In this document: piece after piece, positions 15,761 through 22,436 of the stretch | Numbering within the stretch: position 1 is the stretch's first letter | Layout: the number at the start of each line of letters is the position of its first letter | NCBI GenBank assembly: GCA_017626045.1 | Contig: JAGAJP010000066.1 | Location: forward strand, 54,631 to 118,630 | DNA: 64,000 nt | From: Muribaculaceae bacterium | GTDB taxonomy: Bacteria; Bacteroidota; Bacteroidia; Bacteroidales; Muribaculaceae | Direction: 5' to 3' | Program-made: the position numbers and the translations under genes | Notes under the pieces: model-generated | Told to the model about the DNA's origin: nothing | Database searches by the model: none | What the model saw: the letters and a program-made list of their open reading frames with translations, nothing else

Positions 15761-18163
15761 TTAAATGAATACTTTCTTTGAGTCAATCAAGACACCGTTC
15801 TCGACAAGCTCAACCACATAAACGCCCTTACTTAATCCTGTAGTGGAAATTGTCATTTCATCTCCTTCAGCCGGATACTCACATACCACTCCGGTCAATA
15901 CATCCATAGACCTTAAACGAACAATGACATTCTCTGTGTCGCATGTCTCATAATTCAACTTAAGAGAACTGCTCTGAACGCTGATATTGACGAAACCAGA
16001 AGACCCAATTATGGAAACATTTCCATTTATGGCTATTCCGGTTGTAGGTCTGATGTTGTGCCCGGAAACAGTGAACGATTGCATTGTGCTTGTGTAAGAG
16101 GAGAGGTCGAAACGGCTGCCATTGGAAACTACGACATTCCCATTCTTCAATACTATAGACATCTGTACTGACTCGTTCGTTCTTATTATATTTGGCTCTT
16201 TTTCGGTGATATATAAAACTGCCTTATGCGGCATAGAAGTATACAATTGCATACTTGGATCGCCGAAACAATGAAATATCCGCTTTGTGTATGGTATATA
16301 AGATTCGTTGCCGGTATATTTAGATGACATGGCCGACAACCCCTTTTGAAGTACATTCCCTAATGCATATATTGGTTCTTGAGTCTGATTGAAACCGTTG
16401 GATGTATAAACCTTGAAATCCGTCAAAATCGTTGTATTAGGCCATATGGCGTGAAACATTTCCATGGCAAGAACGTCATTTGTACCAGAATAAGAAATTT
16501 CAGATGCAGATATGACACCAACGGCACCACCATTGGCTTTTCTGAGAATAGCTTCTGTAAATGAAGTGTTTATTTCTAAGTACTTGTCTATCCCATTATA
16601 ATAAACTTTCTTAAATCCAAAGGCACCGGATTGGCAATTGATACTGAAGCAAACCGGCAATTTCAAACTATTAGTCAATTGAGACACTGAATTGAGTTTG
16701 AATGAAGGGTCTTCCCATCCTCTGTACGATCCATGACCTCGATGCAGAATATAAAAAGTTCCATTGTTTATCGCATCTATAATGTCAGAGGTTGCACCAT
16801 TCCATTTGAATGTAGGCTTTAGCAATTCGGAAGGCAATGGCTCTCCATAACTCCAAGACTCCTCGTTCCAATTGGTAGGAGTTACACCGCTTTCTGCGTA
16901 ATAAACCCTTCTGATTGAAAATCCTTCATTGCCCAATCCATTTCTTATGTCTTCGCTGGTTCGCGTAAATCTGCGGTCTTCATAATTATATGGTTTTTGT
17001 GTGTCTTGAAAGAACGCAGCATGCAGGGCATTGTTATAGTAGGTATTATCAGTGGGCGCGTTCTTCTCGTAATCAAGTATTTTGTTGATGACAACCGACG
17101 CTTCAGATGAATTGGATACATTCAGCCTTCCCAATATAAGATCCTGCTCCATATCGCTGTCTCCATCCATACATCCATAAGAAAAGTCTGAAAAATGGCT
17201 ATGAGTCGCTCCTATCTTATTATGGTCTACAGGAGGAATATTCTTTGCATCGCCAATCAGCAAAACATATTGGAGAGAGCTTGAACTGTCGTATACATTC
17301 TTAATGGCGGACTTGATACTTTCCGGTGTCCATTCGCTGGAATATATTACCTGCGTGTTATACCCCATACATCGCTTCCAGTCCATGAAGGACGAAACAT
17401 ATGTCTCATACTCAGGTATTGACAGAATCAGATATTTCGGTGCAGATTTCCACTGACCTAAAGAAATGGCCCTGAGAGCAGGATCCTCTATAGAAGACAG
17501 TGTTGAAGTATAAAGCGATGACATGTAAGTTTCATCGACTTCATGAGTAATCTTGTTTTCCGACTTTTGTTTCCCTATTTCTGTAGGCAGAAAATCAATC
17601 TTATAAGAAATATATTCACATACCTCGGTCTCTCCGTCTGCGCTGATTCTGACCGGCATAACGTCTACATAAAGGATTTTTCTGTCGCGATAGATTCCGA
17701 TGTTTGATACAACTACCGGACTCTCAGGAAACATTCCGGAAAGTTTTCTCAAAGGAGGTACATTCTCAATAGAGTATGCGACATCAGATGAGTCTTCAAG
17801 CAATGGCCTGGAGGGCGCGAGAGATATATCCTGACGGCTCCACCTTTCGGCTACAATCGTCAACTGTGCCTGACAACCGTCCGGAATTTCGTACGAATCC
17901 GACCTGACCGGATAAGCCGGCTCTCCAAGTTTGGTATTGTGACCGAACCCCGGGATGTCAAGTCTGACACTTTCGGGATACAGTTCATCGGCAACTGAGA
18001 CAGCTCCTAAGAAATCGTAGGTTACTGTAACGCAGTCTTCCTGTCGTTCGATGGATCTCTCCGGAGCAATTGACCCGCCGCCGGTTGTTTCAAGCCTGTA
18101 GGCTGCACTTGGGATACTGCCTGCAATCGTAGCGATGGTAATAAGTAAATGCCTTGTTTTCAT
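15761..18163 (-). CDS. Secreted C25 (gingipain-type) cysteine peptidase with C-terminal sorting tail
   Basis: An 800-residue exported protein. After a signal peptide (MKTRHLLITIATIAGSIPSA) comes a gingipain-like propeptide region (to about 230). The C25 catalytic domain follows: PKYLILSIPEYE, YVLLIGDAKNIPPV, LHRGHGSYRGWEDPSF with the catalytic His (about 476), and PVCFSINCQSGAF with the nucleophile Cys (about 508). An Ig-like segment and a short tail (GLSKGVYVVELVENG...) resembling type IX secretion signals end the protein. Both catalytic residues are present, so an active extracellular peptidase is likely; cleavage specificity is not readable. First gene of an operon with the LRR protein. 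A/T-rich codon use suggests acquisition by transfer. Confidence 0.9.
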   Translation of the reverse strand: MKTRHLLITIATIAGSIPSAAYRLETTGGGSIAPERSIERQEDCVTVTYDFLGAVSVADELYPESVRLDIPGFGHNTKLGEPAYPVRSDSYEIPDGCQAQLTIVAERWSRQDISLAPSRPLLEDSSDVAYSIENVPPLRKLSGMFPESPVVVSNIGIYRDRKILYVDVMPVRISADGETEVCEYISYKIDFLPTEIGKQKSENKITHEVDETYMSSLYTSTLSSIEDPALRAISLGQWKSAPKYLILSIPEYETYVSSFMDWKRCMGYNTQVIYSSEWTPESIKSAIKNVYDSSSSLQYVLLIGDAKNIPPVDHNKIGATHSHFSDFSYGCMDGDSDMEQDLILGRLNVSNSSEASVVINKILDYEKNAPTDNTYYNNALHAAFFQDTQKPYNYEDRRFTRTSEDIRNGLGNEGFSIRRVYYAESGVTPTNWNEESWSYGEPLPSELLKPTFKWNGATSDIIDAINNGTFYILHRGHGSYRGWEDPSFKLNSVSQLTNSLKLPVCFSINCQSGAFGFKKVYYNGIDKYLEINTSFTEAILRKANGGAVGVISASEISYSGTNDVLAMEMFHAIWPNTTILTDFKVYTSNGFNQTQEPIYALGNVLQKGLSAMSSKYTGNESYIPYTKRIFHCFGDPSMQLYTSMPHKAVLYITEKEPNIIRTNESVQMSIVLKNGNVVVSNGSRFDLSSYTSTMQSFTVSGHNIRPTTGIAINGNVSIIGSSGFVNISVQSSSLKLNYETCDTENVIVRLRSMDVLTGVVCEYPAEGDEMTISTTGLSKGVYVVELVENGVLIDSKKVFI

Positions 18164-18461
18164 AATCTTAGCATTTAAGGGTTAATAAAATATATCGTGA
18201 TTTATGTATTTGTCGGATAAAGTCTAGAGGCTTATGTAATCTGTCATTTTGTAAATTAATTTAATATATCGATAAAAAAACTATTCGCTATATCTGACAG
18301 AGGTACACTTCAGAAAAATAAATCGTCTGTTCATGTCAAAAAGACAGTCTCTACTGTCACGAGCCAAATTTAATACAATTTTTTAAGTTATACAAATTTT
18401 TATCAATATTTTTTTGATTTATTTAACCAATCTGTAATCGGCGGCACGTCTTCATCCGACG
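18164..18461. other. AT-rich leader and promoter region of the C25 operon
   Basis: No gene. It carries the minus-strand promoter at 18365-18396 and an unusually long leader of nearly 200 bases with several poly-T stretches. The remnant of a terminase-neighbourhood copy begins at its right end. Confidence 0.6.
18365..18396 (-). promoter_or_regulatory. Promoter of the C25 peptidase/LRR operon
   Basis: On the minus strand TTTG (18393-18396) and TAAATTTG (18365-18372) are 20 bases apart, a full consensus match. The transcript would start near 18361. Confidence 0.7.
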
Positions 18462-18464
18462 ATG

Positions 18465-18640
18465 TCTCATTTCCTGCTCACTCGCCCCGATGGCTTTCGC
18501 CGATGCCGAAAAAAGCGGAGGCGATGCGAGACCTCCCGGAGGTGCACCTTCTGGCAGCCGGCGAGACGCTCGCCGCAGTCTTCGGCGGGAGCCTCAGGCA
18601 GGCGAGACAGCGCTGGTTCCGACATGTTGTGTGCAACAAT
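18465..18640 (+). pseudogene. Fused remnant: tail of the 470-residue protein joined to the terminase N-terminus
   Basis: Three plus-strand frames carry consecutive pieces. SHFLLTRP (18465-18488) is followed, after one extra base at 18489, by MAFADAEKSGG, matching SHFLLTRPMTFSSAEKSRR of the intact 470-residue protein. From about 18515, another frame reads EAMRDLPEVHLLAAGETLAA and then FGGSLRQARQRWFR. These match EAMRQLPEVQSLLKGVALTD and FPGSLELARFQWFR of the terminase-like protein at 11719-13803. So a second copy of that gene pair once existed, lost the sequence in between by deletion, and then acquired a frameshift. Homology stops by about 18640, next to the convergent gene end at 18645. Confidence 0.75.
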
Positions 18641-18644
18641 ATTC

Positions 18645-19244
18645 TCAAATCGTCTGCGAGATGGCGAGGACAAGTTGCGGATATAGTGTTTTGGGGAAAT
18701 GGAAATTGTCGTCTTCGTCGGGTTCGGGCACTCTCCATATGCCGACGGCGGGCGCGGGTGCGGTTTCGGCGGCGAAGGGTCTGTCGGTGCCGATTGCCCT
18801 GAGGAGCATGCCGCTCTCCGAGGCATCCATATATGCCATAGGTTTTGCGGGACAACCCGCGATGCCGGATTCGGGCGACCACTGCCGTTCCCATTCCGCA
18901 GAGTCGCGGGGTATGACCCTCGACACTTCCCTTTTCCAGCCGGGTAGCTTCAGCGAGGCAATCCTGAGCGTCGTCGCCGGCAACTGCAGGTCGACGGCAT
19001 AGAGTCCGCATGGCATCATCTTGCAAGAGAAGCCGGGAGTAATCGTCTCGCCTCCACCGAGCATATGCGGCGGAGCCTCCAAAAGAATATTCCTGCCGCA
19101 GGAGGGCAGGAGTGCCTTGATCCGCAAGGCGATCATGTCTTGCGCCCAGGGGGCGCCTACGGCAGACAGCGACTCGCGCCGCCGGGGATTCTCCCCCGAC
19201 AGCGCCATCACGTCGGTCTGCAGTCCAAGTATATTGTACAGCAT
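18645..19244 (-). CDS. Unknown protein downstream of the capsid-like gene
   Basis: A 199-residue protein of unknown function, third gene of the capsid-like operon; its start is 11 bases after the stop of the 80-residue gene. It has an N-terminal hydrophobic/helix region (MLYNILGLQTDVMALSG), a central strand-rich part (LYAVDLQLPATTLRIASLKL) and GIAGCPAKPMAYMDASESG near the middle. No motif is recognised. Position after the capsid is typical for head-completion or adaptor proteins, but that is only inference. Confidence 0.55.
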   Translation of the reverse strand: MLYNILGLQTDVMALSGENPRRRESLSAVGAPWAQDMIALRIKALLPSCGRNILLEAPPHMLGGGETITPGFSCKMMPCGLYAVDLQLPATTLRIASLKLPGWKREVSRVIPRDSAEWERQWSPESGIAGCPAKPMAYMDASESGMLLRAIGTDRPFAAETAPAPAVGIWRVPEPDEDDNFHFPKTLYPQLVLAISQTI

Positions 19245-19255
19245 CTTTTCTTAAT

Positions 19256-19498
19256 TTAAACATTTTCCCGGTTGTCCGGTTCCGGTCTGCTCCATGCGAG
19301 GCGGATCCGCTTGCGGCGGAACTCCGCCGAACCCTCGATCACCGCCTGCACCACAGGGTCGTCGGTCTCGTAGGAGGCGGGGGTGGTGCCGCCGCCACAA
19401 AGATGGCCGCCGGTAAACGACACGCGCATCCGCGTGCGCCCGATGCAGAACACGGGATGCCACTCCATCATCCCGCTTACCTCATATCGCTTCTTCAT
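19256..19498 (-). CDS. 80-residue protein coupled to the capsid-like gene
   Basis: A small basic protein starting MKKRYEVSGMMEWHPVFCIG, with VSFTGGHLCGGGTTPASYET in the middle. Its ATG overlaps the stop of the capsid-like gene (ATGA), so the two are probably translated in a fixed ratio. A decoration or head protein would fit, but no family is recognised. An in-frame ATG at 19528 lies inside the capsid gene and is less likely. Confidence 0.6.
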   Translation of the reverse strand: MKKRYEVSGMMEWHPVFCIGRTRMRVSFTGGHLCGGGTTPASYETDDPVVQAVIEGSAEFRRKRIRLAWSRPEPDNRENV

Positions 19499-20940
19499 AC
19501 GGTTATCTCTCCTGTGTTTTCTTTCCATTCGTCGTTCTCATACACCCACATCGTGCCGTTGAGGGCGGCAGACGAGATCGCGGGACAGGGCGACACGAGG
19601 TAGTAGACGGTTCCCGACACTCCTTCCGGGGCATCCTTGCTGTCCCAGAGCATCAGACGTCTGTCGCCGCCGGTGCCTTCCTCGCCTTCACCGTCGATCC
19701 AGATATGGCAGCTTCCCTTCAGGGCGAGCGCGTCCCATATCAGGATACCGCTTCTGGTTGCCTCGTGTCCTGTCATGCGGTCTTCGAAACTGTGCTCTGC
19801 GCTATACACGTAGTGCACGAGTCTGTCTTCTCCTATCAGCGCGCCGCTGTGGCTCCAGCCGAGACGGTCCAGGGTCGGTTCTCGCTTTATCTCGATGTCG
19901 CCAAACACTGTGTGGAAGTTGGTCACTGTCCAGCCCACGCTGTTGGTCTTCGTGGAGATATGGATCTCGGGATGCTTGGAGTAGTCGATACACTGTATCT
20001 GCTCCAGGAGATCCTTGCCGGCAAGAAGTAGGGCGGTCTTGGGCACGTCTTCGCCGGTGAAGAACATCTTGGCGAGGGCGATTATCTTCTCTACCGTCCA
20101 ACCGCCGGTGTGCTGCAGCTCACGCTTGAACTGCCATCTGAGTCCCTCGGTGGTGTAGACATACTGCATGCCGAGTCTCGGAACGCTTACCTGAAACTTC
20201 CCTGCGCGTCCTGCCCAGAGTGTACGGTTGCCGCGCACCTTGAAGTTGGCTATCGCCTGCTCGGCGACTACTGCCTTGGCAAACGGGATACGTTTGCGCT
20301 GGGAGTCGAAATAGTCGCTCACCACCTGGTTCATTCCTCTTTTCTGCAGATAGATGCGTGTCGGCTGCGGCACTATAAGGTCCGGATCCACTTCCTTCTG
20401 TGTCTCGTAGAGGGAGTTGGCAAGCATCACTATCTTACTGCCGGCGGGAATCGGCGGCACTGTCGAGGTCTCGTCTTCGGGAGATGCCTTGACGCCGTTG
20501 ACCGCCTTCACCACGGGATTGCCGGTTCCGGCATCATGTCCCACCACAAAGAGCATCAGCGGTCTGCCCGGTGTCGGAGTCTTGCCGTCGCTGTCATAGC
20601 CATCCACTCCTTTCACCAACAGGGTGGTGTATTCTCTCGGGAGGTTCTGCTCTCCTGGCAGCAGCGGCAGGTTTACCTGCACCTGGTTGGCGTTGGTGTC
20701 GCTGACTGTGGTGAGGGTGGACTTTGGTTCGTCTATCATGTAGTGGTCCACCTCCGGCGAATTTACCTTCACGCGCTTGGCGCGAAGCATAAGGTTCATG
20801 AGCGGCGTGTCGTCGCTATTGAATTGAAACAGTTGCTGGTCAATGTCGGTGTCGACAAAACTACCCGGTTTGATACCACCGGTCGCATTGGCAAGCGACC
20901 CTACCGTAGCGGGCGCACCCGCCTGAATTGAAACATTCAT
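19495..20940 (-). CDS. Phage major-capsid-like protein
   Basis: A 481-residue protein resembling major capsid proteins of the N4 gp56-like/Bacteroidetes phage type. It begins MNVSIQAGAPATVGSLANAT and continues PGSFVDTDIDQQLFQFNSDD, with VDHYMIDEPKSTLTTV, QKRGMNQVVSDYFDSQRKRI and RTLWAGRAGKFQV. DVPKTALLLAGKDLLEQIQ and the late FGDIEIKREPTLDRLGWSHS are also typical of such coat proteins. No protease or portal gene is adjacent. The sequence just upstream of the ATG consists of AT-rich heptamer-like repeats. Assignment rests on overall pattern, not one catalytic motif. Confidence 0.75.
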   Translation of the reverse strand: MNVSIQAGAPATVGSLANATGGIKPGSFVDTDIDQQLFQFNSDDTPLMNLMLRAKRVKVNSPEVDHYMIDEPKSTLTTVSDTNANQVQVNLPLLPGEQNLPREYTTLLVKGVDGYDSDGKTPTPGRPLMLFVVGHDAGTGNPVVKAVNGVKASPEDETSTVPPIPAGSKIVMLANSLYETQKEVDPDLIVPQPTRIYLQKRGMNQVVSDYFDSQRKRIPFAKAVVAEQAIANFKVRGNRTLWAGRAGKFQVSVPRLGMQYVYTTEGLRWQFKRELQHTGGWTVEKIIALAKMFFTGEDVPKTALLLAGKDLLEQIQCIDYSKHPEIHISTKTNSVGWTVTNFHTVFGDIEIKREPTLDRLGWSHSGALIGEDRLVHYVYSAEHSFEDRMTGHEATRSGILIWDALALKGSCHIWIDGEGEEGTGGDRRLMLWDSKDAPEGVSGTVYYLVSPCPAISSAALNGTMWVYENDEWKENTGEITV

Positions 20941-20943
20941 AAA

Positions 20944-20985
20944 TTAGAATTAGAATTGAAAATTGAGAATTGAAAATTGAAAATT
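20944..20985. repeat. Heptamer-like AT-rich repeat before the capsid-like start codon
   Basis: On the minus strand, units such as TTTTCAA, TTCTCAA and TTCTAAT run up to within a few bases of the capsid ATG at 20940. A very similar repeat lies at 21672-21703. Confidence 0.7.
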
Positions 20986-21003
20986 ATTTTCGCGCGTCAA
21001 TCG

Positions 21004-21110
21004 TGGAGGGAGCGACCTCTGGGCGCGACTCAAAAGCACCGGTCCCTCCGCGTCGCGAAGCCAATTATGCATTATGACTTGCTTTAGCTTGAGCGAAGCT
21101 AATTATGCAT
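21004..21110. repeat. Dispersed repeat pieces (copies also at 7591 and 31134)
   Basis: Bases 21004-21029 match 7591-7616 at 23 of 26 positions, all differences being transitions. Bases 21052-21076 are an exact 25-base inverse copy of 31134-31158. A local near-duplication CGAAGC(C/T)AATTATGCATT occurs at 21056 and 21094. These look like members of one decayed intergenic repeat family. Confidence 0.7.
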
Positions 21111-21120
21111 TGCTTAAGCA

Positions 21121-21591
21121 TTAAGCAAAGGCGGCAAGGTCAAAGATTGAATGGCATTTAGGTTCCACCGAAAGCCCTGAATACATAGGTTCCGCATCCT
21201 CGGCGTTATTCAGTTCGCCAAGAATCTGCTCAATCGCGGCATTCCTATTATCGCGGATAAGGTCAAGCACCCTTTCCGCTCCCATATTCTCGATCATCTC
21301 CCGAATGCTTTCCAAAGCTTCCTCAGCCGCCTTCGAGCCCTCAGCCTTCTCAGAGCTCTCAGAGCCCTCAGATTTCTCAGATTTCTCGGAGTTCTCGGAG
21401 CTTTCAGACCCCTCGGAGCTTTCGGAGCCCTGAGAGCTCTCGGAGCTCTCAGAGCTTTCGGAGCTCTCAGAGTCCTTAGGGTCCTTAGAGTCCTCTGAGC
21501 TTTCCGAGTTCTTCAAGGCTTTCTTTTCTTCAAGGTCATAGATGACATCCTCCCCGTCTTCGTTCTTCTCTTTCATCTCGAATTTCTTCAT
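21121..21591 (-). CDS. Acidic Ser/Glu-repeat protein upstream of the capsid-like gene
   Basis: A 156-residue acidic protein: MKKFEMKEKNEDGEDVIYDL at the start, then about 57 residues of Glu/Ser repeats encoded by nineteen 9-base units (21341-21511). A helical end follows with ALESIREMIENMGAERVLDL and SIFDLAAFA. The start at 21591 is chosen because the ATG 30 bases upstream lies at the promoter. Position before the capsid gene and an acidic, helical, low-complexity character would suit a scaffold-like protein, but this is inference. The DNA repeat is the same family found after ftsK and dnaE, so the linker length may vary between strains. Confidence 0.6.
   Translation of the reverse strand: MKKFEMKEKNEDGEDVIYDLEEKKALKNSESSEDSKDPKDSESSESSESSESSQGSESSEGSESSENSEKSEKSEGSESSEKAEGSKAAEEALESIREMIENMGAERVLDLIRDNRNAAIEQILGELNNAEDAEPMYSGLSVEPKCHSIFDLAAFA
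21341..21511. repeat. Nonamer repeat (19 units) inside the Ser/Glu-repeat gene
   Basis: Nineteen 9-base units of the type TC(A/G)GAGNNC, readable on the plus strand without gaps. The gene reads the other strand, giving Ser-Ser-Glu-type triplets. Same unit as the intergenic arrays at 30360 and 47263. Confidence 0.9.
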
Positions 21592-21618
21592 AAAGCAAAT
21601 TATTTTGATTTCCGAGTG

Positions 21619-21626
21619 CAAAATTA
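21619..21626 (-). promoter_or_regulatory. -7 promoter box for the Ser/Glu-repeat gene
   Basis: TAATTTTG on the minus strand, 27 bases upstream of the ATG at 21591. There is no clear -33 TTTG. Confidence 0.45.
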
Positions 21627-21671
21627 ATCCCTCTCATCCCCCTTATCCCTTATCGCCATAAAATCCCCATC

Positions 21672-21703
21672 CCAATTCTCAATTTTCAATTTTCAATTCT
21701 AAT
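21672..21703. repeat. Heptamer-like AT-rich repeat after the Xre gene
   Basis: CAATTCT, CAATTTT, CAATTTT and CAATTCT units in a row, beginning a few bases past the stop codon of the Xre regulator gene (21708) on the minus strand. Related to the repeat before the capsid-like start. Confidence 0.75.
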
Positions 21704-21707
21704 CGAT

Positions 21708-21908
21708 TCAGTCCCCCTCCTCCAGTAGGAAGATGCTCTCGACAGGTTTGCAAAAAAAACGACTGATCTTTATGGCAAGTGGTGTCGAGGGAAGAAACCT
21801 CCCCCTCTCTATGGCAACAATGGTCTGTCGGCTCACACCGACTGCTTCGGCAAGCTGCTGCTGCGTGATGTCCATTTCGGCTCGTTCAACCTTAATCCTG
21901 TTCTTCAT
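21708..21908 (-). CDS. Small Xre-family DNA-binding regulator
   Basis: A 66-residue protein that is essentially one helix-turn-helix domain: MKNRIKVERAEMDITQQQLA then EAVGVSRQTIVAIERGRFLP and SRFFCKPVESIF. The Gln-Leu-Ala...Val-Ser-Arg-Gln-Thr turn is diagnostic. It overlaps the end of the upstream membrane-protein gene by 17 bases, so the two are one unit. Pairs of a short Xre regulator and a small membrane protein are common in bacteria; the regulator usually controls its own operon. Confidence 0.9.
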   Translation of the reverse strand: MKNRIKVERAEMDITQQQLAEAVGVSRQTIVAIERGRFLPSTPLAIKISRFFCKPVESIFLLEEGD

Positions 21909-22305
21909 TGCCGCATAGTTTATTGTATTTATACATTGAATACCGGAAGTTGCATACAAAAATTATCGGGAACAATGCAAGATTCATTATTGCAAACAAA
22001 GCGAACGCAAGTCCGTTTATCAGAAGAGTACACAACACTAACAGCGTGACATACACATACAGAGAGTTGAGCAACGATGACAGACGTATAGATCTCGTCA
22101 TCTCATCCTCGATGCGTTCTCGGGAACACAATATGAAGAGTGCACCGACAGCTATTCCGATAATCACGACATCATTGACAACAGTCTCAGTAATTCCTGA
22201 AAAACAAGTTATTCCCAAAACGATAAGCGCCCCCATTATAAGACAGGGTACAAACAGAATCCAGCCTATCAGCTGAAAGACACGTGGAAAAAGGCGATTT
22301 TTCAT
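21892..22305 (-). CDS. Small integral membrane protein paired with Xre regulator
   Basis: A 137-residue protein with four predicted membrane helices: FQLIGWILFVPCLIMGALIV, VVNDVVIIGIAVGALFIL, LNSLYVYVTLLVLCTLLING and FALFAIMNLALFPIIFVC. Between helices two and three is a charged loop RERIEDEMTRSIRL. No enzymatic motif is seen. Co-transcribed with the Xre regulator from the promoter at 22338-22369. Function unknown; a sensor or accessory to the regulator is possible. Confidence 0.8.
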   Translation of the reverse strand: MKNRLFPRVFQLIGWILFVPCLIMGALIVLGITCFSGITETVVNDVVIIGIAVGALFILCSRERIEDEMTRSIRLSSLLNSLYVYVTLLVLCTLLINGLAFALFAIMNLALFPIIFVCNFRYSMYKYNKLCGNEEQD

Positions 22306-22337
22306 AAGAATGAATTTTTATGGTTATTATTCATCTG

Positions 22338-22369
22338 CAAAGTTATATAATCTTTTACAATTAGACAAA
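22338..22369 (-). promoter_or_regulatory. Promoter of the membrane protein/Xre operon
   Basis: On the minus strand TTTG (22366-22369) and TAACTTTG (22338-22345) are 20 bases apart. The start site falls about 30 bases before the ATG at 22305. Confidence 0.7.
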
Positions 22370-22436
22370 CATTCTATACATTTTGTTTAGTAATAATGAC
22401 ATGATTTATTATTGAATGAACAGGAGAACTATGCAT

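Noticed and set aside
18478..19263. 261-codon minus-strand ORF overlapping the 199-residue gene
   Set aside because: Arg-rich out-of-frame product; the 199-residue frame fits the operon spacing and has a balanced composition.
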